Source of the DNA: Psococerastis gibbosa
Lineage: Eukaryota; Arthropoda; Insecta; Psocodea; Psocidae
Reading direction: 5' to 3'
DNA length: 64,000 nucleotides
NCBI GenBank assembly: GCA_963971405.1
Contig: OZ020484.1
Location: 40,632,770 to 40,696,769, forward strand
Below, piece after piece: positions 1 to 11,900 of the stretch. The notes beneath the pieces are model-generated. The model was not told the DNA's origin. It did not search any database and saw only the letters and a list, made by a program, of their open reading frames with translations. The position numbers and the translations under genes are program-made. Every line of letters starts with the position of its first letter. Within the stretch, counting starts at the first letter, position 1.

Positions 1-1135
1 AAGGATGGGTAAGCCCAATAGGCCTACAGTTTAATTCAATTGTCTATTGTACTGTACAATCTACCGTTCAGTCTTTTACTAGCAGGTAAAGGGAGGAGTT
101 TGGCATACTGCATTCACTGTCAAACAATATTTTGTATTGTATTATTTGTCCAAAGTAGACTCTGCAAAAATACGGTTATACTTCATTACATAACAATTTA
201 AGGGTCTATATTTTTGTTTACAGCCGTATTCTTAAGTATTAAGTAAGTTAGACATAGCAAAATGCGGGACGCATTCGTTACCGTACTTTTAATGTAAACA
301 TGAGAGTTCAATTCACCCAGTGAAACGTGTCATTGTCCATTTTCTGTTACGTGTGATTTTTGCGGCCTAACATTACGGTTTAACACCCAAGCATATGCTT
401 ACAATAGGATTTTAAATGTCGGTGGGCTCAAATATAGTTTTATGTAGGCTACTGTATGGTTTACTTAGTACGGTAATGTACAAGTAGACCAAATAAATAA
501 ATAAATACATGCTGTATCGTATTTGGACAATTTCCAATGAATGGGTTGCCATCAATGTGTACAAATGACATTTTTTAATTTTCGAGTTTAAGTGCACCAG
601 GACAATTTCTAAAAGCTATGTGGGTACTAAACGATAAATAACCTATGTCATAGTTGTTGAGCTATAAGGGGTTGAAAATATTGTCCACCATTAAAAGTAC
701 CGTACGTATATGTACGGACCATCAAACTTGAACTGATTTTTTTTTCGAAAAGATGAGCCTAACCTGACAACACTTGTACACATTGGATTCTAAAACCGAT
801 TCAAACAGTTTCAAGTTACACTACGAGAAATAACAGGGTATTATACTATTTAAATTAAAATTTTACAGCACATTTTAATTACTATTCTAAGTTCCTCTTT
901 TCTTGTCATTGGGTAGGCCCATATAAGTAGGTACCTACTAAATACTAATAATGCTGATCTGGCACAATCAGCTTTAAAGTTATAGCATATAACGTATTAT
1001 TACATCAATGCAACTATATAAATAAATAATAATTTAGCTGGGAAGCTGCAATAATTTCCATTTACCTACGACTAATAATTTTGGCTTTAGTTTCCTTCAG
1101 CTGCAGAGTTTACCCAATGATGGCACTAGCCACTC
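1..1135. other. AT-rich intergenic DNA, no gene seen
   Basis: I see no supported coding exon, RNA gene or complete mobile element here. Short open frames on both strands lack recognisable domains and splice context. The stretch ends where a hAT-like element begins. Confidence 0.5.
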
Positions 1136-1669
1136 CAGTGGCGGGTCCAAAGGGGGGGGGCATGGGGACACTATATAAAATAGGACATTCTAAACAAAAA
1201 CCTTAGTATGGTAACATGATGTTTAAATTATAAATTTTACTGCTGTAAAAATTGTAAAATCCCACTACTTTGAACTTATATTTTCAAAATTTTCCCCCGG
1301 GTGAGACCCCCGGGCCCCCCTGTTTCCAGCAATATGGAGAAGCATTTTAGCACTCCTTTGTAAGTTCTGAAAAAAACTATACTTTAGGCCTACTGCTGTT
1401 AAAATGCGTAAAACCCCAGTGTTTTGAAATTGTATTTTCCAATTCCCCCCCCCCCCCCCGGGGGAAACCCCTGGATGGCCGGACCACCATTGGTATCTAT
1501 CTGCATCAGGCGCATGGGCTCTTCAAGTAATGCACTGTAAATTAATGTGCCTCGTTTCACTAACAAACACACCAATTGCACAATCGCTAAAAATTAATTT
1601 GGCTTGGTAACATACACGCACTTTTCCCAGAATGGTCCCCTCCGAAAATCTGTCCTGGACCCGCCCTTG
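1136..1669. mobile_element. hAT-like non-autonomous element
   Basis: The left end reads CAGTGGCGGGTCCA and the right end is its near inverse (CAAGGGCGGGTCCAGG when reversed). The flanks AGCCACTC and GCCACCTC resemble a diverged 8-bp target duplication. Poly-G/C tracts and a CCCGGG-rich segment inside recur in the element at 57853-58121. CAGNGGCG-type ends and 8-bp duplications are typical of hAT MITEs. No transposase is present. Confidence 0.6.
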
Positions 1670-1950
1670 GCCACCTCAGTCTTCAATATGGCCTATTGAA
1701 AAATCGCTCCATCCAGATCCAGCCGTAGTCAGTAGGAAATTTCTATATAAATATATGCCTATTAGGTAGTTTCCAATGAGCCTCAATGAATAAATGAATA
1801 AAGACATCAGATTTCTCGTGGAATGCTTTACCAAGTCTTCAGGATGTCATAAAAAGAACCGGTAGGTAAGAGTGAATCCGTACATAATTTTCTATTTATC
1901 AATTATACAGTATCTAAGTCTGCAGTGACAAATAACCTATTTAAAATAGA

Positions 1951-2453
1951 TTTGGAGCTGAGCCCGGCCACAAAAACGTCTTACAGAATTTCCTTCAGAA
2001 TATCGTCCTTGTACGCACATGGATGAATGGCCAGTGCCCGTAGAGCAGCCATTTATTCTGCGATACTTTCGCCTTCCCTTTGTCTACGGGTAATAAGTGC
2101 ATGTCGGCTTGGGATATTGAGCGGTGTAGACTTCAAATAATCGACTAACGTTGTCTTAATAATATCGTAATCGCATTTATCAAATGTAAGAGGAAAAATG
2201 AGATTTTTAACTAATTGGAACGTTGTCGGTGGAAGTAGAGCCAAAAAGGAGGCCTTTTTCTCGCCATTGTCGTACTTGTGTAGGCTACGTCAGCTAACCC
2301 TTCGAATTGTACACAAAAATCTGAGAGGTTTTCGCCTTAATTGTATTTAGTAAAAGGAATTGCCCCACCTGTATTGTTGTTAGAACTCCCTTGTGTAGCC
2401 AGTAAGGCCTTTGAAATCGCAGAAGCCAATGCGTCAACTGTAGCTTTATCCAT
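1951..2453 (-). pseudogene. Decayed gypsy gag fragment
   Basis: The reverse strand reads as a gag start (MDKATVDALA) followed by stretches clearly related to the gag of the intact gypsy element at 50462-54490: LLPPTTFQL, IPSRHALITRRQREGES, AALRALAI and DVFVAGL. At least three in-frame TAA stops interrupt it, so it is dead. No LTRs or pol sequence are visible nearby, so this is an isolated relic of a related but older element. Confidence 0.75.
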
Positions 2454-2995
2454 CGCAATTTCCAATCCAATGAAATGCACTCAATAATTCGAATACCCGT
2501 AATTTGTATAATTCACTACCGTTACTACCGATTGCGCCACTTTCGTATATGTATTGTATATTGTAAATAATTAATAATTATGTAATTGCGAAGGACTGAG
2601 TGCTCACCGATATTATCTTGATTACTACTGCATCGAGTACCTGTCTACACATGATAGTCACGTGCACGTAAGACGTCACTATATACATGACAGTTACCGT
2701 CTTGTGTTTAATTTCAGCGGAATTAGAACCAAATCAAAAACATATTTATAATTATAAAGAGACTAATAAATTATCCCGCTATTTCTTTGAATTTGAAACT
2801 TTGCATACTTTCCGCCCAAAAATTTCATTCCCACTTTTTGTCGCAACTGTGCAAAATGTAAACAAACAATAAGTCTACTGCTGAATGTTGAGTACTTGAG
2901 TATGAAATTGCAATTTTGAAACTATTAATTAACTATTTGAAAGTACCAACTGGCGGCTAGTTCTGTTTTTATTTAATTAATTTTTATTGATAAAT
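2454..2995. other. Intergenic region upstream of PRDX3
   Basis: AT-rich DNA between the gag relic and the PRDX3 start codon. It should hold the PRDX3 promoter and 5' UTR, but I see no clear TATA box or initiator. A 61-codon open frame at 2687-2872 shows no domain and is not called. Confidence 0.4.
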
Positions 2996-5900
2996 ATGAG
3001 CTTATTAAAACTGGTGAGTTTTTGAAGCGGATAAGTTGCTGATTATCACTATGAATTTGACAGCATGTTCAAGTTCTTTGCCTTGTATATTTTTATTACG
3101 ATGCGCTACTAACAAATGCCGGCCCAGCGGAGGCGATTTACGAAACACTGAATGTTATAAACGGCACAGAAAAACAAAAAGACTGGCTAGCACCATTTCT
3201 TGATTTAAAAAAAAAAATGCCTAGCTTTGATAGAGGTAAATTGGTATCAGTGGAATAGAGGGGGGGGGTCTAAATTGTACGTAGCCTATTGTAGCAGACT
3301 GTCAAACCGAACACGAACAACAAGAATCGACTGAAGCTACGATCATAACATTGATGTCATTCAAAGTTCAGTAAAATAAAAAATTATATTTAACCCTATT
3401 TGTTATTCTTCTATTTATGTTAGATTACTTAGGCGGGGATTCCACCGACCGGTTAGGGCTAAATACAAATACGGTGACGTAGTAACAGACATTCAAGACT
3501 TAGGCGGGGTTTCCACCGACCTCGCATTGGAGAATGCAAATGACATTGCCAGAAATTTGAATTTTACTTTTTATGGAAATCTATTAAAATGTTTGTAGCC
3601 TACTTAACATATCCCATGAAGCCATTTTTTAATTTTAGTTTGTTTGTTTGTGATTTTACTCTATGATCATTGATCAATTTTAACTATGGCATAGAGTAAA
3701 ACAAACATTTCCGTCAATGTCATTTGCATTCTGCAATGCGAGGTCGGTGGAAACTCCGCCTAAGTCTTGAATATCTGCTACCACGTCACCGGTATTTGTA
3801 TTTAGCCCTAGCCGGTCGGTGGAATCCCCGCCTTAAACAAAAAACTGGTTCTCCGTTCTAGATGTGTAGAGCCACTTGCTAACTTCAATGTTACTGTATG
3901 TATTTTCAGTATTTTTAAGCAGGAGATTTTGAGACATAATTGCTCATCCATTTTAATTGCAGGGACATAATTTGCTGCAGAAGGTGTCTGGATGTAGTTT
4001 GGTGCGTCACATTTCACTGACTTCTAGAATCCATGCCGCCAAGGTGCAACAACCTGCTCCTGATTTCCAGGGCACCGCTGTCGTTAATGGGGACTTCAAA
4101 GATATCAAACTCGCCGACTTCAAGGGCAAATACGTTGTACTGTTCTTCTATCCATTAGATTTGTAAGCGTGCTTTTACATATTCAAAACCAAAGATTTAG
4201 AAGAAATAGATTTTTTTTAAATTGTTTAACTTGTGCACTCGCATGACAAAAATATGTTTAACTGCCTGGGGTTTTGCGTAGTTATCCAAAAAATGTGCAG
4301 GTTTCAATCAATCAATCTTTGTCTATCCAGGACCCACCAAGGTCGGATATACGGCGTCCAAAAGCAAATCTAAAACAAATAAACAAAAAGTTCCATGCGA
4401 ACGCTCACGTTATACTGGGTAACCACAAAGTTTAGATCGCAAGGCAAAGTAGGTATATCAAGGAGTTATGAAGGTGTCCCGTCAGAGTTCCGTTAAACTT
4501 TCTCATTTTCGTCGCCTAGATTATAATATTATTTTTATAGCATAGAAAAACTACATTTTATGGGCCAAACAGTAGTGACAGGTATTGATGCTCGGTCGTC
4601 GCTGTTCACCTTAATTAAATGGATTCTTTATAAATCATCGCAACGCTCTAGCAAGCGTTTAACCAAAACCTGTAGTAGCAAACGTATGCTTTGCAATTTT
4701 GTAAATCCATGCAATTGATTTTATGATGACAGTGTATCATATACTTTCCCTTGCAGCACATTTGTCTGTCCTACAGAAATTATAGCATTCAGTGAAAGAT
4801 ACGAAGAATTTAAGAAAATTCAAGCGGAAGTAATAGGCTGTTCAACGGACTCGCATTTTAGTCACTTAGCATGGATAAACACTCCACGAAAGGTGAGTTG
4901 TAGTCATGCAGAAACAGGCTAACTCCTAATTGCAGTATGCCGAACCACGCCAACCCCTCACAGCACCACACACTATTGGATCACGAAATGACTAATGACA
5001 CTCACCAGGGAACGAGTAAATCCTAAAGGGCGTTGCATTTTAATCTAAAAATAAAAACACTCCACATAAAAATATAGCTTAGCTTACCCTGTGCTTGTCA
5101 AAAATTGGGAAAGTAATAATTTAAGTACCAGTAGGTTCTTAGGATCGTTATTGACAGGCAACTGCCTTACCATGTTACTTACTTACTTACTTACTTAACG
5201 TGGCCGGGCCTTGGACACATTGATCCAAAACGTTGCGGCCAGGATGGCCTTGTCGTTTGCGTCCTAAAGATCCATCTGAGACACGGCTTCTCTCAGCCTC
5301 GAGCAGACCAGAAGGTGGCCGTTGTCCTGCGCAAGTGGGCAGGGGAACATGGTGGGACATGATAACGCGCTGAGACTATACCAGTCGGTCTACGTGCTTG
5401 TTGAGTCCTGGTCACCTCCGATTTAATCGTGTGACTTTACCTTGTTCCCCAAGTGGTTCGGAATCCACTATAATAAGGAAGTCCACCCTGTCAGTCAACT
5501 CCCCTTTCCCCCGAAGTGAAAGAGTCTGCCCCTAGAGTGCCTCAAGTTAACAAACAGACTCACTCCCCCCGCCATGCTGACAGGGTTCCTTAAAAGCAGA
5601 AATGCCGAAAGCAGGCGTTGGGAACAACAACTACGATCCTTATAGAACTTATTCATTCCAAAATAAGGTGCGATTGCATTGATGCAATATTTAAATTATT
5701 AGTTGAGCATTTTTTTTAAAATAAAAGCATATATATTAAAGGTTAATATTGTTAGGTTGTTGCGTTTGAGCCAAACAAGGCAAAATACGTATTTGTATGA
5801 ATGATGATTTGCCCTAGTCAACTGAATTCAAAATTCATAACGTGGAGAGATTTTTTTTTTCCTAATGATCACTTATTCATCTTTCAGTCAGGGGGCTTAG

Positions 5901-6951
5901 GCGGTTTGAAATATCCCCTTCTTGCTGACTTTAATAAAACCATCGCGCGTGATTATGATGTTCTCGTTGAAGACGCCGGCATTGCTCTCCGAGGATTGTT
6001 CGTGATCGATACCAAGGGCGTTCTGCGGCAGATGTCGGTCAATGACCTGCCCGTGGGACGATCCGTCGACGAGACATTGAGACTTGTACAAGCTTTTCAA
6101 TTCACAGACAAACATGGAGAAGGTAAGTGTCTAAATATGAGCACATTTGATACCAATGTTATTATTTTTGGGTCGAAACAGGTCGAGTGTTCGGTATCCC
6201 TTACTGGCGTTACTGCAGCCTTTGGCTTTTTGTAACGTAGGTCGCTTCCTATAATAACTTGATGTTTGACAATGTGCCCCTCATTCCTTAACTCAGGTGG
6301 CTGTGTCAGACTATCTGCCCCTGAATAAAATCTCTGCGTCGCTATTAGTGCGGATATCATTCGTCCTAGTAGCGCAGCCACTCAACAACCGCCTCACAAA
6401 CTTATCAACTCCCATCAGACCTGCAAGTGTTCTGAATGAACAACATAAATGCTATTTTTCGGGTCAATGTGGTCAACTATTGTCTGAGTATTGTTGTAAA
6501 AACCGCAGTGTTGACTTTTGGTCCGCAGGTGATTTTTTAAGGAATAGTATAGGCCACATAAACCCTTCGTCGAAGCAGATTTTCGAGATTACAAGCCTTT
6601 TACTCAACAGCAGACTCTTTGAACTTCCATTGCATGGTCCCCGAAAAACTTAATTTCCTCCTTCACAAAGCTGACCTATCATGTAAAGAAATGGGATTAA
6701 AGCCAGGGTATATGACATTAGTTAGACACATTAAAATGTCTCAATTACCCAGCAAAAAATTTATACTTTTGAAAGATAGAAATTTTTTCCGAACTGCACC
6801 AATTGCAATGTCTATGGGTTGTATAAAGCGGTACATTAAACTAAATTTCGTCCACTTTATTTCAGTGTGCCCAGCCAATTGGAAGCCCGAAGGTGACACT
6901 ATCAAACCTGACCCCAAAGGATCAAAGAGCTACTTCGAAAAGGTCAATTAA
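2996..6951 (+). CDS. PRDX3: Mitochondrial 2-Cys peroxiredoxin (PRDX3/Prx3), 5 exons
   Basis: Thioredoxin-dependent peroxidase that reduces H2O2 and organic peroxides, here predicted for mitochondria. Coding exons are 2996-3013, 3963-4162, 4757-4892, 5888-6122 and 6866-6951; all junctions are GT/AG with matching phase and give 224 residues. The first ~40 residues are basic and hydrophobic with few acids, as in a transit peptide. The peroxidatic Cys77 lies in FTFVCPTE, the resolving Cys198 in EVCPANW. GGLG (120-123) and a C-terminal YF (219-220) are the two motifs that mark overoxidation-sensitive eukaryotic typical 2-Cys peroxiredoxins. Length is close to insect Prx3. The ATG is supported by the short first exon ending in CTG|GTGAGT. 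Intron 1 carries a nested fold-back element and intron 3 an interspersed repeat. An AATAAA lies at 7084-7089. A cytosolic paralogue is less likely because of the leader. Confidence 0.93.
3432..3832. repeat. Nested GGCGG..TTCCAC fold-back element (outer copy)
   Basis: Terminal inverted repeat beginning GGCGGGGATTCCACCGACC, flanked on both sides by TTA. The two arms (about 70 bp each) pair with only a few mismatches and end in a CAAGAC/GTCTTG block. A second element of the same family (3503-3760) sits at the centre. The whole lies in PRDX3 intron 1. No coding capacity. Confidence 0.8.
3503..3760. repeat. Inner GGCGG..TTCCAC fold-back element
   Basis: Ends GGCGGGGTTTCCACCGACCT and its near-perfect inverse, bounded by TTA on the left and TAA on the right. 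It sits at the axis of symmetry of the outer element, so the combined structure is a nested palindrome. Its arm sequence (CGCATTG..GAATGCAAATGACATTG) is unrelated to that of the outer copy. Confidence 0.75.
5175..5612 (-). repeat. Interspersed repeat with (TTAC)n tail
   Basis: Starts with a TTAC microsatellite at about 5175-5198. Its body is similar, in inverse orientation, to 13819-13990 (around the ACCAGGACTC and CCATGTTCCCCT blocks) and to 63596-63752 (around GGGGGGAGTGAGTCT and GGGGAGTTGACTGAC). The tetranucleotide tail suggests a retroposed element read on the minus strand. It lies in PRDX3 intron 3. No protein-coding remnant was recognised. Confidence 0.55.
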
Positions 6952-8751
6952 CTACGTCTACAGGATTTATATCGATGGTTGTCGACATATCTATGCCTAC
7001 CGGCTTCTGAAAGTGCGCCTCTGAGGTTGTTAAATACAAATTAGCCTACTAACTAGGCACCTGTGAGAATTAAAAGCAGTAAAAATAAAAAATATGAAAA
7101 TAGGAGATTAGATTCATTTTTTATACATCAATTTGTTTTGTCTTGTTTCTAAGAAAAGGAATGTCTAACTCAGCGTGATCAATTTTTGTGCTACGGCCTA
7201 TGGTACCTTAAAGGTTAACTGAAGAGTGGAAATAAAAACCGGGTTAAGCGCCAAAAATGTGGAAATTCGTTTTATCACTTAAATACGACCCTAGTGACAT
7301 GGCCATTGTCCTGTAATACGCGCCAAGCGAGTTGGTAAATAGATTTCAAGTTTGGCATATGATGTCATGCATTGGGGCATAAAAAAATCGTGATATGTAA
7401 ACTTAAAACAATGATTTCGGTGCTTAACCCAGTTTTTATTTCCACGCTTCAACTATTGAAAAAAGGAACTCAATAAAATGTAGGAACCCAATATTTTTTT
7501 ATATTTCCGCACAATAAAATTACGAAAATACATAATAGTAAGTACAAACTACTAGTTAATAAATATAATGGCAATGTGAAATCAGTCTCTAAGTTTTTAA
7601 TGATAAACTCATAGGTATTTATTGTCAACAGAAGAAAACCAATCTGTTTACGGAATATCAAAATAAGACAGTAATTGAAGCAATTGCCATATCCCTATCC
7701 CCGACCTAACTTCTCATAATTTCACCCTCAGGGTAATTTAAGTTCACGTGTTCTACTGGGCCGCATAAAATCAAAAGGACGTAACTTTCCTTCATGGAAT
7801 GTTATTAGATAGAATATTTTTAACGAAAGAAAGCAACTCTTCAATTTTATATTTAGAAACTTAATACTACTACTTTTAACCATAAGTCATTACCATTAGC
7901 TCATACAATAATTAGCAAATCTGTCTTGAAAAAATAACTTAGTTCCCAATACATGATTAAATGAAATTTTGTACACGTATCTGATGTATCATTCAAATTA
8001 TGGTTATAAAAAAAAAAAATGTAAATACATCCAGTCTAACAGAACAATATCATTTTATCGATCAGCAAAATTAAATTTTATATTACCTTTTTCTACCATT
8101 ACCACGAACAGATGAAGTTATGAGATACTCAAAATGAAAGAAACTTGTTGACAGGGAAGATAGACAAGGGTTATAACCGTCCACGAGTTTCAAACAACAC
8201 ATAGGCCTAAGATAAATTATGAAGGAAGTTGCAAAGTCCTAATATTTACTTTTTTTTTCGTATGGACAAACTTTACAGAAAGTCTGCATTGTGGAAAGCT
8301 CATGGAAAATTACACCCAGGCTTAAGAAAAGTGCATAGGCAAATCAACTCTTAAAAAATCCATAGAATTTCCCAATCAATGGCTGATTTTTTCACAAACG
8401 CGTTCCTTATTATGGCAAGTAGTGTAAATATAGAAGTGACATCGGAAATGCCCAGAAACGGCTATTAAATTAAAAATAAATAATTGTTTCAGGAAAACTT
8501 TCCACAAAAACTAGCATTTTCTTTTAACAAAAGGGGGGCACATTAATGACCAGGGCAGCGCAATGGCAACCACTAGCGAGTGATGCGACCAATAAACCGC
8601 TGAAGGACATTATTTTATGAAGAAATTAGCCAATGTTTTAAAAATTTCCAATTGTAGTTAATAAAAAATTTACTTTTAGGTGATGAATGCATACACATAC
8701 ATACATATTAGATACTGTATCATACACCGTGATGAGCCCTACAGTCCATAA
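6952..8751. other. Intergenic region between convergent PRDX3 and SGNH genes
   Basis: Contains the PRDX3 3' UTR with AATAAA at 7084-7089 and a small fold-back element at 7214-7454. The rest is AT-rich DNA in which I see no gene or recognisable transposon. Confidence 0.5.
7214..7454. repeat. Small fold-back element
   Basis: The left arm (GTGGAAATAAAAACCGGGTT, about 7226-7250) and the right arm around 7415-7450 are inverse copies with a few mismatches. Together with the spacer they make a structure of about 240 bp. No termini or target duplication could be fixed. Confidence 0.6.
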
Positions 8752-8905
8752 CCAGAAGTCACTGTTGTTGGCAAATTAAAGTCTGATGTAACACCAATTC
8801 CTGTTGATTAATGAATTTTTTCAAAGCGACCAGTTCCGCTGAAGTCCGATGGATCATGTCTATGCGCAGATTTTCTGAGTCGTAGAATTTTTCGTAATAT
8901 TGCAG
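8752..8905 (-). pseudogene. Tandem duplicate of the last SGNH-gene exon
   Basis: This 154-bp unit directly repeats 8906-9059, most of the last coding exon of the SGNH-like gene. Read on the minus strand it still encodes YYEKFYDSENLRIDMIH, but the Pro after the catalytic His is replaced (HP to HR), and the TGA that ends the upstream copy has become TTA. It lies just past the gene's stop codon, so it is either 3' UTR or an unused alternative terminal exon. The copy opens mid-exon with no obvious acceptor, which favours a non-coding fate. Confidence 0.8.
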
Positions 8906-8942
8906 CCAGATATCACTGTTGTTGACCAATTCAAGTCCGATG

Positions 8943-11900
8943 TCACACCAATTCCCGTTGACTAATGAATTTCTTCAAAGCGAACAGTCCCGCGGAATTC
9001 GGATGGATCATGTCTATGCGTTGATTTTCTGAGCAGTAGAATTTTTCGTAATATTCCAGCCGTATAAAACGATTTGTGTACTCCATGACATTTTTGATCT
9101 TTTCAGGTAACGCTGCAAATGAATAATAAACAGGTTAGGATTCAGTCTTTATTACAAATGAGTAAAAAATGGGTGCCAAAATCGATGTCATCATAACACT
9201 AAGGGGAATCTTTCCACATTTTTGGAAAACGTGAGAGCTAATCATTATAATGAGAGGTAACCTTATAAAATATTACATAAAACACATATAAAAATATCGC
9301 CACGACCGGTTTCGACAGATTGTCATTCTCAAGTGAGCAGATAAAACTTAAAAGAAAAACAAGTAATTAAAAAAGTTAAAAGTTATAAACATTAAGTCAC
9401 GTTATAAAAATAAATACTTTACGTTACATATACATAATGTCGAAACCGGTCGTGACGATATTTTCATATGTTTTTTATGTAATATTTTATAAAGTTAACT
9501 CTTGTTATAATGTGTTCGAAATATTACTATTTTATATTATATTACTATTTTATACGTGAGAGCTAAAAAATTAAATTCTCATTCCAGAGCCTATATTGGC
9601 AAAATCGCTCTTTGGACACATGCTGAATTTGAATATATTAACTAATACACAATACATTTGTTTTTAGTTGTTAATCTATAAAATAAGATAATCTAAAAGG
9701 AAGAATCAGATGAAGCATTCCCGTAATGGGACTAATGGATTTTTATGGGTTAACGATAGTTCACAAGAAAAAATAGCGTATTATCACAGTTTATAGATTT
9801 TAGGGGGTATTCAGTGAGCATTTTTGTCTATAGACCGAGAAATTAATTTATTAGCTATCATCCCATGTTGTTTTTGAAATTTTGGAAAGGTTCACCTTAA
9901 ATTGGTACAAACCTGGAGAGGGCATTAAATTAGATTTTCTATTATTTTCCAGTCTAATGACTAAGCTAAGATAGTATGATCATTAAGTTAAGCAAGAAGC
10001 CAAGAAATTAAATCTGTTTTATTCAGCTGATTCAGACATTGCACTCAGATTGTATGGTCTATGGGGCTCCATGAGAGAGTTTCTCCAGTGACTTCGTGGA
10101 AGTGATACATGACAAATAAGAATAAAATTTTAAATAACTTTGCACTTAATTCCACAAAGTAATTTCTTTAATTATGACAGCTGTAATTATTAAAAAGTTA
10201 ATTTTGTGGAATTAAGTGCAAAGTTATTTATAATTTTATTCTTATTTGTCTATGGGGCTCATCATATTGCATAAAAGGCATTGCCCCAAGTAGCTAACGA
10301 ACTTACGAAATGGATGGCAAAACTGCTTTTTTGCTGCTTTTGAAACGCTTCTTAGATAAGAAATCTGCCACAAAAGCAAATATAACACTGCGAGCTTCGC
10401 AACTCACATAAAATTAAGTTTAAATAAATAACTAAAATAACTTACCACTACTACTCTTTGGTGTGGCTCCACTTTCTGAAGTCATCGTATTATTGAGCGA
10501 AGAGAGCGGAGAAGCCCCAGGAGAGGACCTATATCTCGAAAATGGTGAGCCATTCGAATATGAAGAAGACGCAGGAGAGGTCCTATATCTTGAAAACGAT
10601 GAGTCATTCGAATATGAAGATCCATTTGAGGCGTTGAGTAGCGACGAATTGGACTCATCCAGTTCCCTAAAAAAAAATTGAATATTGTAAGAGGCAATCC
10701 GATGAGTAAAGGCCTTAGGTCCATATTCCACCGACCTCGTTTGTGATAGTGATACTTATTGACGTGGTAGCAGACATTTTTCGACTGTCTTTAATGTCTG
10801 CTACCACGCCAATATCACTATCACAAACGAGGTCGGTGGAATTTGCGCCTTATAAAGGGTACAAATATGAAGTATCAGTAGTGGAGTTGTCCAAAATAGC
10901 CGGACCAACACTCGAAATTTTTCTAAGCATTTTGATACACAGATTGGCCACAATTTTTTGGCTTGCTTGAAAAAAAAACGTGGTAGTCCCTAGGAAGGAG
11001 ATTCAGTACTGTGGCCAATTGGACACAGTATGGGCCACATGTCACATATCGTAATGTAGAGCTGCATTTCTGCTAATATAATGAATAAAATAAAATAAAT
11101 AAGGACTTTTGTTGTTTCTATTACTATTATATGTATGCCCAGGTTTTAGGCCACATTAAGGGAAAAGGTAAAATTTCTCTTTGAGACTTGTAAATGTATG
11201 CAAAGAACCGATCCGAGTTTACTCGAACATGCTTTCCAATTTATCAACATTAGTAGACAGAGAAAATGACTAATTTCATGGTAAATAATTTTCCTAGATA
11301 GGTCAGACCAACACATTACCACACAATGCATTTGAGCGCGAATTTCAAAAAAAAATTTGCACAATAACAAATAGTTTTTTGGGAAATCAACCTGTCCGGT
11401 TTCGTTACTCAATTTAACACCTAAAACATGCCTGGAGGTAGAAATCATCGACAGAAAGGTTTCGCAGAAAAATTGTTTTTTAGTCATTTTTCATTAAAAT
11501 TTAGTTATCTTTATTTTGTTTACCCCCAGAAGGAAACTATCAAGGGACAAGCGACCCCCCGCATTTTGTCAATATTAATTACGAATACAACATATGTGAA
11601 TTTAAAAGAAATCGTTGGAGAAAATCGTTTTGGATAAATAATTTTTTTGGACTTTGTTTTAGACTTTTTTGAAAATAAAACCCCCCAAATTGAGATAGCC
11701 CTAAATAAAAAACATGTTCCCGAGGTATGATTTTTGTGAACCTACATGCCGAATTTCATCAAAATCGACTGAGTAGTTTGCCCGGAACTCGACGAACAGA
11801 CAGACAGACAGACATTTCGTAAAAACCACTTTTTTTGGTTCCTGGGACCTCAAAACGTGTAAATCCGTTGAAATCTCGGAATCGAAAATTTCGACCATCA

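Noticed and set aside
6097-6653. Open frames of 94-118 codons on both strands in PRDX3 intron 4
   Set aside because: Intronic, no domain, and inconsistent with the well-supported PRDX3 splice pattern.
10463-10681. Plus-strand acidic open frame
   Set aside because: It is the antisense shadow of exon 7 of the SGNH gene, which has proper splice sites on the minus strand.
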